A stretch of DNA of 64,000 nucleotides from Actinomycetospora callitridis (GTDB lineage: Bacteria > Actinomycetota > Actinomycetes > Mycobacteriales > Pseudonocardiaceae), in assembly GCF_028737265.1 (NCBI RefSeq), contig NZ_JAQZAK010000014.1, positions 1-64,000 of the forward strand. Reading direction: 5' to 3'. Both the position numbers and the translations under genes were made by a program. Shown piece after piece: positions 1 to 9,264 of this stretch. The notes beneath the pieces are model-generated. The model was not told the origin of the DNA, made no database searches, and saw only the letters and a program-made list of their open reading frames with translations. The stretch's first letter is position 1, and every line of letters begins with the position of its first letter.

Positions 1-102
1 CTCGGCAATCGCCTCGTGGGCATCCTGCACGGCTGCCTCAAGACCCGAACCCCCTACGACGAAACCACCGCCTGGGCCCACCGGCACGCCGCCGCCGCTT
101 GA
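1..102 (+). mobile_element. IS110-type transposase, C-terminal end only (cut by window edge)
   Basis: The first 33 codons are open in frame 1 and end at TGA 100-102. They encode a tail with the pattern NRLVGILHGCL and YDETTAWAHRH, which is typical of the C-terminus of IS110-family transposases in actinobacteria. Only this end is visible, so the catalytic DEDD domain, the left end and the intactness of the element cannot be judged. The family call rests on the tail pattern alone. Confidence 0.6.
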
Positions 103-142
103 CCCCCCAGCCCATGGGATGTCTGAGCGGGACCGCACGCGG

Positions 143-2626
143 TCAGAGGAGGCCCCGGGCCTGGGCCGTCTGCACCGCCGACCGCCGGCTCTGCACCCCG
201 AGCTTGGTGTAGATCGTCTGCACGTGGGTCTTGACGGTGCTGCGGGACACGCTCAGCGCCGCCGCGATGTCGTCCGACGACATCAGGGACGGGAGGAGCT
301 CGAGCACGGCGAGCTCACGGTCGGTCAGGCGCGCGTTCGCGAGGGGTTCGCCGGCAGTGCGGTGGGCGGCGCGGACACGCGCGGCGAAGGGCTCGTCCCC
401 CTCCTGGTGCTCCGCCAGCAGCGCCCCCACCTCCTCGCCCGCCTGGACGAAGGGCCGGAGCAGGTCGAGTGGTCCCGCGGTGGCCAGCGCGGTCCGGAGG
501 CAGCGGCGGGCGGCGGCGACGTCCGCCGCCCGGGCGTCGACCGTCGCCTGCACCAGCTGCGCCTCGACGACGACGTGGGGCAGGAGCGGCACCTGGGTGC
601 CCGCCACGATCCCGGCGACACGGGCCGAGGCCGCGCCGGTGCGGTCACGGTCGAGCTCGGTCCAGGCGGCGAGGAGGGCGACCTCGGCCGACGTGTCGTC
701 CCGCGCGGCGAGACCGCTCGCCCCGTCCAGGGTGCCCGCCGGGTGCCCGAGGCGCAGGGCCGCCCGGTGCTCGAGCAGGGCGGCGAGCGCCTCCAGGCGC
801 GCCGGGAGCGGGTGTCCGGCGAGCTCGGTGCGCGCACGCCGGATCTCCGCCAGCCCGTCCGCGGGCTCGCCCGCGTCCGCCCGCGCCGCCCCGCCCAGCA
901 CCCGCAGGGCGAACCGCAGCGTCGGCGGCACGGTCTCGTCCGGGCGGCTCAGCGCGGCCTCCGTCGCCGACCGGGCGGTCTCCGGATCGGCCTGCTGGAG
1001 CGCGGCGTAGGCGTGCAGGACGTGGGCGAGGGTCACCCACGCCGACGGTTCCCACGGTGGCCGGGGAGCCGGCGCCACGGCGTCCTCCCCCAGCGCCTCG
1101 CCGCTGTGCGTCCGCGCCGCGACGTGGTCGCCCTGCACCGCGGCGACGTAGGCGAGCAGCGTCCGGCACTGCACGGCCGCGAAGTCGAAGCCGTGGCGGT
1201 CGGCGATCGCCCGTGCCTCCTCCAGCACGTCGCGGGCGCCGTCGAGATCGTCCGTCAGGAGGTCGCCGAGCCCCCGGCCGAGCGCGTCCAGCACGGCGAG
1301 GACCGGGGCGTCGGGGGAGCCCGCCGTGAGCACGTCCGCGACGGCCGCACCCAGCGCCCGGAGGTCCTCGGCGTCGAGGACGAGGGCGGCGCCCAGGGCG
1401 GTGGCCGCGCTCGTCGGCGTGCCCCCCGGCGGGCCGTCGCCCGGCGTCGACGCCAGGGCCCGGCGCAGCGGGGGGTGGTTCCCGGTCAGGGCGAGGCGCA
1501 GCGCGAAGCGGTCCAGCAGCTCGGCGAGCAGGGCGGGGTCGCTCCCGCGGCCGGCGTGCCCCAGGGCGGCGACGGGGACGTCCCGGCCGGCCCACCACCG
1601 CGCGGCGCGGCCGTGCAGCTCCGCGGCCAGGACGGGTCGGCGGCGGTGGAGCTCGGCGTCCAGGTAGGTCCGGAGCAGCTCCAGGATGCGGTGCTCGTGC
1701 TGGTCCCCGGCGAGCTCCTCCACGAGCGACGTCTCGCGCTCGAGCCGCTCGAGGACCTCGACCGCGTCCTCGCGACCCGTGAGCTCCACGGCCAGCGCCC
1801 CGGGCAGCGGGTCGGTGATGCTCGCGACGGTGAGGAACTCGCGGGTGGGCGCCGGGAGGGTGTCGAGCACCTCGCCCACCAGGTAGTCGGCGACCGAGCG
1901 GTCGTCGCCCGAGAACGCCGCCAGGAAGGCCTCCGGCGACTCGGCGTTCCGCATCGCCTGCACCGCGAGCCGGAGGCCGGCGGCCCACCCGCCCGTCCGC
2001 CTCTGCAGGCGCCGGGTCTCGTCGGCGGACAGGGTCAGGCCGGCGCGCTCGGTGAGGACGGCGGTCTCGGCGGGCGAGAAGGCGAGGCGATCCGCCCGCA
2101 GGTCCCACAGCCGGCCCTCGAGCCGCAGGCGCGGGAGCGACAGCGGAGGGTCGAATCGGCTCGACAGCAGGAGCCGCAGACCTCGGGGCCGGTACAGGAC
2201 GAGCGACCGCAGCTCGCCCATCGCCGCCGCGTCACCGACCTCGTGGACGTCGTCGAGGACGAGGGTGATCGGCGGATCCGGGACGTCGAGCGCAGCGCAG
2301 AACCGGGCGAGGAAGTCCCGGTCGTCCGCTCCCCGCGGCGGAGCGAGCTCGCGCACCTCGGCGCCGGCCCCCGCGTCCCGGACCAGCGCCGCCAGGATCG
2401 CCGACCAGAGCAGGTGGGCATCGTCGTGACGGTCCAGCGACACCCAGGCGGTCGGGGCGTGGCCGGCGGCCCACCCGGCGAGCGCGAGGGTCTTCCCGTA
2501 TCCGGCGGGCGCGCTCACGAGCCCGACGCCCGGCGCCCCCGCTGCGTCGAAGCCCGCGAAGAGCTCCGGGCGCGCCACGACGTCGGGGGGTACGCCCGGC
2601 ACGGTCGTCTTGCCCCGAGGGATCAC
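143..2626 (-). CDS. MalT-like LuxR-family ATPase regulator (LAL), copy 1
   Basis: A protein of 827 residues with the classic large ATP-binding LuxR layout. Walker A (APAGYGKT) is at about residues 39-46 and Walker B (LVLDD) at about 122-126. A long helical-repeat middle follows, then a C-terminal LuxR helix-turn-helix from about 765 (LTDRELAVLELL, SRSTVKTHVQTIYTKLGV). Such proteins are signal-responsive STAND ATPases that activate transcription; the ligand is unknown. The GTG start at 2626 is preceded by GGGGAGC. It is the first of three related genes in a row on this strand; related sequence such as VLERLERETSLV shared with the next gene points to duplication. Confidence 0.9.
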   Translation of the reverse strand: MIPRGKTTVPGVPPDVVARPELFAGFDAAGAPGVGLVSAPAGYGKTLALAGWAAGHAPTAWVSLDRHDDAHLLWSAILAALVRDAGAGAEVRELAPPRGADDRDFLARFCAALDVPDPPITLVLDDVHEVGDAAAMGELRSLVLYRPRGLRLLLSSRFDPPLSLPRLRLEGRLWDLRADRLAFSPAETAVLTERAGLTLSADETRRLQRRTGGWAAGLRLAVQAMRNAESPEAFLAAFSGDDRSVADYLVGEVLDTLPAPTREFLTVASITDPLPGALAVELTGREDAVEVLERLERETSLVEELAGDQHEHRILELLRTYLDAELHRRRPVLAAELHGRAARWWAGRDVPVAALGHAGRGSDPALLAELLDRFALRLALTGNHPPLRRALASTPGDGPPGGTPTSAATALGAALVLDAEDLRALGAAVADVLTAGSPDAPVLAVLDALGRGLGDLLTDDLDGARDVLEEARAIADRHGFDFAAVQCRTLLAYVAAVQGDHVAARTHSGEALGEDAVAPAPRPPWEPSAWVTLAHVLHAYAALQQADPETARSATEAALSRPDETVPPTLRFALRVLGGAARADAGEPADGLAEIRRARTELAGHPLPARLEALAALLEHRAALRLGHPAGTLDGASGLAARDDTSAEVALLAAWTELDRDRTGAASARVAGIVAGTQVPLLPHVVVEAQLVQATVDARAADVAAARRCLRTALATAGPLDLLRPFVQAGEEVGALLAEHQEGDEPFAARVRAAHRTAGEPLANARLTDRELAVLELLPSLMSSDDIAAALSVSRSTVKTHVQTIYTKLGVQSRRSAVQTAQARGLL

Positions 2627-2664
2627 GCCGCCCGCTCCCCTCGTCCGCCTGGGACGAGGCTAGA

Positions 2665-2684
2665 GGGCGGGCGGTCACCCGCCC
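2665..2684 (-). terminator. Possible hairpin terminator at the SHOCT gene end
   Basis: A perfect 7-bp stem, GGGCGGG (2665-2671) and CCCGCCC (2678-2684), has a 6-nt loop that contains the stop codon of the SHOCT-protein gene. There is no T-tract, so this is at best an actinobacterial tract-less terminator. Confidence 0.3.
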
Positions 2685-2992
2685 AGGATGCGGCGCTTCT
2701 GGGTCTCGAACTCCGCCTCGCTGAGCACACCCTGGGCCTTGAGGTCGCCGAGGTCCTTGAGCTGCGCGAGCACCTGGTCGTAGCCGCCACCGGCCGGCGG
2801 CGGGGCCTGCGGCGGCTGCTGGTACTCCTGCGGGGCGTACTGCTGCTGGTACTCCTGCGGGGGGTACTGCTGCTGCGGGTAGTCCTGCGCCGCCCACCGA
2901 CCCGCCTGGCGTCGCGAGACGCGGTTGGAGACGGCGGTCGCGGTGCCCGCGACCATCGCGGTGCGGGCGAGGCCGCGGAGAAGACCGGGCAT
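2675..2992 (-). CDS. SHOCT-domain small protein
   Basis: A protein of 105 residues starting MPGLLRGLARTAMVAG, with a short hydrophobic N-terminal stretch and then a Gln/Pro/Tyr-rich linker with repeats such as YPPQEYQQQY. It ends in a SHOCT domain (LKDLGDLKAQGVLSEAEFE, then QKRRILGG). SHOCT domains are short oligomerisation modules at protein C-termini. I chose the ATG at 2992 because AAAGGAC lies just upstream and the longer frame to 3124 is not protein-like. It lies 34 nt downstream of the DUF6325-type gene on the same strand, a pairing often seen in actinobacteria, so the two are probably cotranscribed. The biochemical role is unknown. Confidence 0.8.
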   Translation of the reverse strand: MPGLLRGLARTAMVAGTATAVSNRVSRRQAGRWAAQDYPQQQYPPQEYQQQYAPQEYQQPPQAPPPAGGGYDQVLAQLKDLGDLKAQGVLSEAEFETQKRRILGG

Positions 2993-3026
2993 GGTGAGGG
3001 TCCTTTCGCTGGTGGGGTGGTGGCGG

Positions 3027-3467
3027 TCAGGCGACGTACTCGGTCGCGTCCAGGGCACCGACGAGCGCGTCGACCGTGATGCGACCACCCGCGACGACCT
3101 CGGCCCCGCTGCGGCGCAGGGCACCGACCAGCGGTGCGGCCCACGAGTTCTCGTAGACCACGAGGACGGCGACCCGCCCGTCCGCGAGGACCTGGCCGGC
3201 CTCGTCGATGTCGTCCTGGTCGACCAGCCCCGACCACGCGCCCTCGAACACCGTGAGGTCGAGGCCCTCCTCCGCGTCGATCTCGGCGATCGTCAGGGTG
3301 CTGACGACGCCGCCGGTCTTGCGGACGAAGACGAGGTCGAGGATGCGGATGATCCCGCGGTCGACCAGGTCGACCAGCAGCGGCAGGCTCTCGCCGGTCA
3401 GCCGGTCGCCGTCGAACTCCATCACCAGGAAGTCGATCGGGCCCATCTCGCTGGGTTCGTCGGTCAT
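3027..3467 (-). CDS. DUF6325-type protein, SHOCT partner
   Basis: A protein of 146 residues, acidic and soluble, with MGPIDFLVMEF near the start, a central RGIIRILDLVFVRK stretch and a later alanine/valine-rich helix region ending LDATEYVA. This pattern matches the small DUF6325/DUF1269-like proteins that respond to stress and often precede a SHOCT protein. The ATG at 3467 follows a GGAGG-like site (revcomp of cctcc at 3476-3480). No enzymatic motif is visible. It sits between two large LuxR regulators, possibly as one of their targets; that is inference from position only. Confidence 0.7.
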   Translation of the reverse strand: MTDEPSEMGPIDFLVMEFDGDRLTGESLPLLVDLVDRGIIRILDLVFVRKTGGVVSTLTIAEIDAEEGLDLTVFEGAWSGLVDQDDIDEAGQVLADGRVAVLVVYENSWAAPLVGALRRSGAEVVAGGRITVDALVGALDATEYVA

Positions 3468-3545
3468 CGTGGTCCTCCCGGAGGCCGTGGGGCCCGCTGT
3501 GTGCGTGGTACCGGGAACGATCCACGGGATGCGTGCCGCGCAGCA

Positions 3546-6212
3546 TCACCCGGACCGGAGGAGGTCGGTCCGGCCCGGACCCTCGATCTCGGAGAGCAGG
3601 CCGGCGTCGTAGGCCGCGACGACGGCGGCGCGCCGGTCGTTCACCCCGAGCTTGCTGTAGATCGCCCCGACCTGGGTCTTGATCGTGTTCGGTGAGACGC
3701 GCAGGTCCTCGGCGATCTCGGTGGTGGTCGACAACGAGGGCAGCAGCCGCAGGATCGTCCACTCCCGGTCGCTGAGGGTGGACGCGCCGGCCGACCGGCC
3801 CCGCACACCGGCGGCCAGCGCCCTGCGGGCGAACCCGTCGGCGGCGCCGAAGCTCCCGACCTGGTGCGCCAGGAGCCCCCGCACCGTCCCGGAGGCGTGC
3901 GTGAACGGGCGCACCAGCTCGAGCGGAGCGGCACGGTCGAGGGCGTCGATCAGGAGGCGACGGGCGCGGGCACGGTCCTGCGCCAGCTCCGCCTCACCGG
4001 CGGCGAGGAGCAGCGCCTCGACGGCCGCCTCGGGGAGCAGGGTCGGCACGGCACCGTCGAGCACCGGACGGAGCCCACGATCCGAGGACACGGTTCCCCG
4101 TTCCGCGACGACCTCGCGGGCGGCCATGAGGGCCACCTCGCCGGTGGGGCCGAGGCGCGCGGCGAGCCAACGCCGCACGGCCCGGGCGTGCGCGGGGCGC
4201 TCCAGCACGACCGCGGTCTCGTGCTCGAGGATCGCCGCCATGGCGGCCTGCGGGTCCGCCAGCTCCCGGTCCGCGAACGCCGTACGCGCCCCCTGCATCT
4301 CCTCGAGGCCGAGGGCGAACCGTCCCTCGTCCACGTCGGCGGCGCCGTGGACGACGTGCATGAGCAGCGTCTCGGCCGGGTGCAGGCCGTCGCCGGCCCG
4401 GGCGAGGAGATCGGCCGCGTGGTGGCGGGCCTCGTCCGGCCGTCCGCGCAGGAGCGAGCCGTAGGCCAGCGAGGACAGGGCGGAGACCGACCAGACCGAG
4501 CCGTCCCGTCCGCACGGGTCGCTCGCCGCGAGGGCGGCGGTGGTCGCCGGCGTCGCCGCGATCGCCCTCCTGCCGTGCCGGACCATCCCGGACGCGTCGC
4601 CGTCCAGGACGGCCGCTGTCGCGAGCAGAGCGGCGCACTGCTGGGCGAGACGGTGGTGCCCGAGCTCGGCGGCCCGCGCCGACGCCGCCACCAGCGTGGC
4701 GACCGCCCCGCGGTCGTCCCGGAGGACGAAGAGCCGGGTCGCGCCGTCGAGCGCCTCGGCCAGCGCCCCCTGCGCGGCGGCACGGGCGCGTCGTGCCCGC
4801 TCGTCGCCGGGTGTCCGCGCTCCCGACGGGTCCGCGGGCTCGGAGGTGGCCGCCGCGAGGTCGGCGACGGCGCGGAGCGCACGGAGCTCGGCCGCGTCCT
4901 CCGTCGGGGAGCCGCGCAGTGCCACCGCGGTCGCCTCCCCCACGCCGCCGTCCAGGGCCGGCAGCACGAGGCGCAGCCCCGGGTCGGCGTCCACGGCGGC
5001 AGGCGTCAGCGCCGCGCAGGCACGGCGCAGCGGCTCGCGGTCGCCGGTGAGGACGAGCGGGACGGCCCAGCCGCGGACCAGCCGGGCCAGGAGCGCATCG
5101 TCGCCGGCCGCCCGGGCGTGCTCGAGGGCCTCCACGGGGAGATCGTTCGCCGCGGACCACTCGGCCGCCCGGACATGGAGCCGGGCCCGGTGGGCCGGCC
5201 GCCGGTCGAGCTCGCCGTGGAGCCACGCACGCAGCAGCGTCGGCATCGCGTGGTGGCCGTCCCGGGGGTCGACGGTGACGAGCGAGGTCTCGCGCTCGAG
5301 CCGCTCGAGGGTCGGGAGGGCGTCGTCGCGGCCGCTGAGCTCGGCGGCGAGCGACGGCGCGACGCCCGTCGCCACGCTGAGGTCCTCGAGGAACGTCCGG
5401 TCGTCGTCGGGGAGCCCGGCCAGGACCTCGTCACGCAGGTAGGCCGCGGTGGCGCGCTCGCCCCGCGGGAACGCGGCGAGGAGGCCGGTCACCTCGACGG
5501 ACCGTCGGGCGGCGGCCGCGACGAGGCCGAGCCCGGCGGCCCACCCGCCGGTCAGGACGTGCGCCCTCTCCACCTGGCTCGACGACATCCGCGCCCCGCC
5601 CCGCGACAGGAGCGACGCCGCCTCCGGGACGGAGAGGTGCAACCGCTCGCCGGGCAGGTCGACGACGCCGCCCACCAGCCGCAGGCGGGCCAGGGAGACC
5701 GGCGGCGGAGTCCGCCCGGACAGGACCAGGCGGAGGTGGGCCGGCCGGTAGCGGATCATCGTCTCGAGCTCGTCGAGCACCGCCGGGTCGGTGAGCACCT
5801 GGACGTCGTCGAGGACGAGCCGGACCTCGACCGGGAGCGTGTCGAGCACGCCGAGCAGATGCCCGGTGGTCAGCGGGTCGACGGGGCCGTCCGGTGAGGG
5901 ATCGACCAGGGCGCCGGCGAGAGCGGGCACGCAGGCGGCGACGGCGTGGGCCACCGCGGCGGGGAGGCGCCCCGGCCGGTCGTCGGTCGGGTCGAGGGAC
6001 ACCCACGCCGTCGCGACGGGGGACGTCCGGGCCCAGTCGGCGAGGAGCAGCGTCTTGCCGGCGCCGGCGTGGGCGCGCAGCGTGGTCACCGGCGCCGCCG
6101 CGGCCGCCGCCTCCACCAGGGCGCTCAGGTGGTCCCGGGGGACGAACCCGGTCGGCAGCGCCGGTGGACCGACCTTCGCCGCGGGGACGCCCCGACCGGC
6201 GTCGGAGACCAT
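3546..6212 (-). CDS. MalT-like LuxR-family ATPase regulator (LAL), copy 2
   Basis: About 888 residues. An N-terminal STAND ATPase has a Walker A motif (HAGAGKT) near residue 50 and LVLDDVQVL as Walker B. A long tetratricopeptide-like middle follows, and a C-terminal LuxR domain (LSDREWTILRLLPSL, SPNTIKTQVGAIYSKLGV). The ATG at 6212 has GGAGG six bases upstream, which favours it over the GTG at 6224. The domain order and the QL/ERLERETSLV segment match the upstream and downstream LuxR genes, so the three look like paralogues. DNA target and ligand are unknown. Confidence 0.9.
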   Translation of the reverse strand: MVSDAGRGVPAAKVGPPALPTGFVPRDHLSALVEAAAAAAPVTTLRAHAGAGKTLLLADWARTSPVATAWVSLDPTDDRPGRLPAAVAHAVAACVPALAGALVDPSPDGPVDPLTTGHLLGVLDTLPVEVRLVLDDVQVLTDPAVLDELETMIRYRPAHLRLVLSGRTPPPVSLARLRLVGGVVDLPGERLHLSVPEAASLLSRGGARMSSSQVERAHVLTGGWAAGLGLVAAAARRSVEVTGLLAAFPRGERATAAYLRDEVLAGLPDDDRTFLEDLSVATGVAPSLAAELSGRDDALPTLERLERETSLVTVDPRDGHHAMPTLLRAWLHGELDRRPAHRARLHVRAAEWSAANDLPVEALEHARAAGDDALLARLVRGWAVPLVLTGDREPLRRACAALTPAAVDADPGLRLVLPALDGGVGEATAVALRGSPTEDAAELRALRAVADLAAATSEPADPSGARTPGDERARRARAAAQGALAEALDGATRLFVLRDDRGAVATLVAASARAAELGHHRLAQQCAALLATAAVLDGDASGMVRHGRRAIAATPATTAALAASDPCGRDGSVWSVSALSSLAYGSLLRGRPDEARHHAADLLARAGDGLHPAETLLMHVVHGAADVDEGRFALGLEEMQGARTAFADRELADPQAAMAAILEHETAVVLERPAHARAVRRWLAARLGPTGEVALMAAREVVAERGTVSSDRGLRPVLDGAVPTLLPEAAVEALLLAAGEAELAQDRARARRLLIDALDRAAPLELVRPFTHASGTVRGLLAHQVGSFGAADGFARRALAAGVRGRSAGASTLSDREWTILRLLPSLSTTTEIAEDLRVSPNTIKTQVGAIYSKLGVNDRRAAVVAAYDAGLLSEIEGPGRTDLLRSG

Positions 6213-6350
6213 GCCGACCTCCACACCCGTTCCGCGAGCTCTCTCCCGGGGGTGGAAGAGACGTCTGTCAGAGTCCGGTGCGCAGGGTGAGACGGGCTCA
6301 TTCTCGGAGCATGAAATGAGATCGGGAATGACCGGTCGATCAGGGGTGGA

Positions 6351-8999
6351 TCAGAGGAGCCGGAGCTCCCTCGCGCGGCGTACGGCCTCGCGCCGGCCGC
6401 CGACACCGAGCTTTCGGTAGACCGTCTGCTGGTGCGTCTTCACCGTATTGATGGAGACACTCAATTCCGCCGCGATTTCCGAGTTGCCGAGCGTGCTCGA
6501 GAGGTAACGCAGGATGACGGTTTCCCGCGGGGTGAGCGCGGCAGGGGGCGGGGCTGCGGGCTCCCGCCCCGGGTCGAGCTGATGGCTCAGGCGTGTCATC
6601 AGTTCGACGGCGAAGGCGGCGGCGCCCGTGCCGCGCTCGATCCGCCGGCTCAGCAGCCGGCGCAGACCGTCGGCGCGGAGCGTGAAGGGCCGGCGCAGGC
6701 GGTGGGGTGCGGCGGCGCGCAGCGCACGGTCGAGGGCACGCAGAGCCGGCTCGTCGTCGCCGCGGGCCACCGCCGTGAGGGCCCACAGCAGGTCGGTGGT
6801 GACCTGGATACGCACGCTCGACGGCTCGCCGTCGAGCGCCGCGAGGTGCTGCTCGGCGCCGTCGGGATCGCCCTCGAGCAGGAGGATGCCGACGGTGGCG
6901 GTGACGGCCTCCGGGGAGGTGGGCACGTGCAGTCCCGCCAGCGCGGCCCTCCCCCGCACCGGGTCGTGGAGCTGTTCCGCGAGCTCGGCCTGGGCGAGCA
7001 GGCTGCGGTCGCGGAGTCGCGCCGGCGCGACGGAGGCGGCGAGCGCCCGGGTCCGGGTCTGCAGCGCGAGCAGCGCGGCCTCCGGGTCGGCCTCGGCCCG
7101 CCGCCGCGCCCGCAGGACGGCCGCGGTGAGCTGCACGTGCGGCTCGGGCGCCGCGGCCTCGACCTCGTCGGCGCTCCGCAGCCACGGGTCCGCCTCCGGG
7201 AGCTCCCCGCTGTCGATGTGGGCCCACGCCAGGGCGAGGTAGGCCGACACCATCTGCGCGGTCGACGTCGAGCCGGTCGCGGTGGCGCGGGCCACGACCT
7301 CGCGGGCCTCGGTCCGTGCCGCCGTCAGGTGCCCGCGTTCGCACTCCAGCAGGGCCAGCTGGGCCTGGGCGTTCAGCCGAGGGAGCAGGACGCCCGCCGC
7401 GGGCTCCGCGTCCATCGCGGTCCGCAGGTGGACCTCGGCGGCGGCGAGCTCGCCCAGCCACAGCTCCGCCGTGCCCTGGTTGCTGAGGGTCAGGACGCGG
7501 ACGAGGTCCCAGCCGGCCAGACCCAGCTCCGCGAGCTCGGCGGGGTCGAGGGGGATGCGCCGGCACGCCGCCGCGAGTCCGTCCAGGTCACCGCGCAGAC
7601 GCGCATCGGCGAGGGCGATCAGGTCCAGCACCAGGCGGACCCGGCGCGCGCGGAGGGCCGGGAGCGCACCGAGCCGTGCCTCGCCCGCGGCGATCAGGTC
7701 CGCGAGCTCCTCGTCGTGTCCGTGCACCATCCGGGCGGCCGCCAGCCCCACGGCGAGCTCGGGGTGGGTGAGCAACCCGTCGCGGGGCACCGCGGAGAGC
7801 AGCGTGTCGAGCTCGCGCCCCCGGCCCCGCAGCACGAGCCCGATGACGTGGACGCCGACGAGCTCGGCGGCCAGCGGCAGCAGGCCACCGGCGAGTGCGA
7901 GCCGGATGGCCGCATCGGGCAGCGACCGGCGCCGGTACCACTCCGCGGCCCGTCGGTGCAGGTCACGACGCGCTCGCGGCTCGACCATCCGGCTGCGCAG
8001 GACGTCGGACACGAACCCCGGGAGGCGGAACCACCGTCCGCCCTCCCCCACGGACTGCAGGAACAGGTTCGACGACGACAGCTCGGCCAGCATCGCGGCG
8101 CCGTCCTGGTCGCCGGTCACCGCGTCGGCCAGCTCGGCGCAGACCAGGTCGAGGACGCAGATCTTCTCGAGGAACCGCAGCACGCGCTCCGGCTGCGGTG
8201 CGAGGACCTCGCTCTGCAGGTAGGCCGTCACCGTGCGGTCGTCACCGGAGAAGGACGCGAGGAAGCCCGCGACGTCCGCGCCGGGGGCCCGGAGCGGCAA
8301 CGCGGCCAGCCGCAGACCGGCCGCCCAGCCGTCGGTCCGGGCCACCAGGAGGTCGAGCTGGTCGGGCGTGAGCTCCACGCCGACGAGGGCGAACAGCTCC
8401 CGGGCCTCGGGCGGCACGAACGCGAGGTCGGCGGCGCGCACCTCGGCGAGCAGTCCGGCGAGCCGCAGCCGGTGCAGCGGCCAGGGCGGGTCGCGGCGGG
8501 TGAGCACCACCAGGCGCAGCCCCCCGGGCGGTGCCGTGACCAGTCGTTGCAGCCCGGCCCACACCCGGGGCGAGGTGACCCGGTGGACGTCGTCGAGCAC
8601 GAGGACGGCCGGCCCGACGACGTGGCGCACGGCGTCGGCCACACGGTCGGCCGGGTCCGGGCCCGACCCCCGGTCGTCGGCGACGCGGCGCAGGAGGGCG
8701 TCCGCCGGCGCGCCCACGACCGCCGCCAGGGACGTCGCGACGGCCCGCCAGAACGTGTCGGGGGTGTCGTCCCCGGGGCCGACCGTCAGCCAGGCGGGAC
8801 GCTCCACCGCCCGCGCGGTGAGCCAGGAGCCGACGAGCACCGTCTTGCCCCACCCCGCGGAGGCGGACAGGAGCGTGACGGGTGATTCCCCGGCGATGTC
8901 GAGGAGGTCGTACAGACGAGGGCGGTCGACGACGTGCAACGCGACGGGAACGGCGTACTTCACGTCGTCGTGGGCGTCACCATGGTCCGCGGCGGGCAT
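6351..8999 (-). CDS. MalT-like LuxR-family ATPase regulator (LAL), copy 3
   Basis: About 882 residues from the ATG at 8999, which has GGGGGTGG upstream; the frame stays open to 9152 but the extra N-terminus is not protein-like. Walker A is SASAGWGKT near residue 46-53, Walker B is VLVLDDVHRV, and the C-terminal LuxR domain contains LTPRETVILRYLSS and INTVKTHQQTVYRKLGV. It is the first gene of the three-regulator run and is divergent from the GAP-family membrane gene. An 11-bp inverted repeat lies between them and could be an autoregulatory site. Confidence 0.9.
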   Translation of the reverse strand: MPAADHGDAHDDVKYAVPVALHVVDRPRLYDLLDIAGESPVTLLSASAGWGKTVLVGSWLTARAVERPAWLTVGPGDDTPDTFWRAVATSLAAVVGAPADALLRRVADDRGSGPDPADRVADAVRHVVGPAVLVLDDVHRVTSPRVWAGLQRLVTAPPGGLRLVVLTRRDPPWPLHRLRLAGLLAEVRAADLAFVPPEARELFALVGVELTPDQLDLLVARTDGWAAGLRLAALPLRAPGADVAGFLASFSGDDRTVTAYLQSEVLAPQPERVLRFLEKICVLDLVCAELADAVTGDQDGAAMLAELSSSNLFLQSVGEGGRWFRLPGFVSDVLRSRMVEPRARRDLHRRAAEWYRRRSLPDAAIRLALAGGLLPLAAELVGVHVIGLVLRGRGRELDTLLSAVPRDGLLTHPELAVGLAAARMVHGHDEELADLIAAGEARLGALPALRARRVRLVLDLIALADARLRGDLDGLAAACRRIPLDPAELAELGLAGWDLVRVLTLSNQGTAELWLGELAAAEVHLRTAMDAEPAAGVLLPRLNAQAQLALLECERGHLTAARTEAREVVARATATGSTSTAQMVSAYLALAWAHIDSGELPEADPWLRSADEVEAAAPEPHVQLTAAVLRARRRAEADPEAALLALQTRTRALAASVAPARLRDRSLLAQAELAEQLHDPVRGRAALAGLHVPTSPEAVTATVGILLLEGDPDGAEQHLAALDGEPSSVRIQVTTDLLWALTAVARGDDEPALRALDRALRAAAPHRLRRPFTLRADGLRRLLSRRIERGTGAAAFAVELMTRLSHQLDPGREPAAPPPAALTPRETVILRYLSSTLGNSEIAAELSVSINTVKTHQQTVYRKLGVGGRREAVRRARELRLL

Positions 9000-9063
9000 T
9001 GCCACCCCCGGCCTCGGAACGCCTCTCATCCTCGGGGCGAGAGTATCATTCTCCCGGGGTGAG

Positions 9064-9108
9064 CCGGGAAAACCGGAATGTCGTACATCATTGAACAGGT
9101 TTTCCCGG
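9064..9108. promoter_or_regulatory. 11-bp perfect inverted repeat in divergent promoter region
   Basis: CCGGGAAAACC (9064-9074) and GGTTTTCCCGG (9098-9108) are exact reverse complements separated by 23 bp. They sit between the divergent LuxR copy 3 gene and the GAP-family gene. The AT-rich arms stand out in this GC-rich sequence. This is a candidate operator or hairpin; the binding factor is unknown. Confidence 0.45.
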
Positions 9109-9264
9109 ATCCTCGGGTGCCACGGTTCGGCGCAGAAATGCGCGCGGGACACCGCGACGATTCCGGAGGGTGCCCGGACGATTCCTGTCGGTGGCCCGGG
9201 CGGGTCGGCGCGCCACCCTCCCGGGGTGATGCCGTGGGGCGCGGGTGGTGCGAGGGTCCGCCCC

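Noticed and set aside
119..3079. A 986-codon plus-strand frame over LuxR copy 1
   Set aside because: Arg/Gly-rich with no domain; the minus-strand frame has Walker and LuxR motifs.
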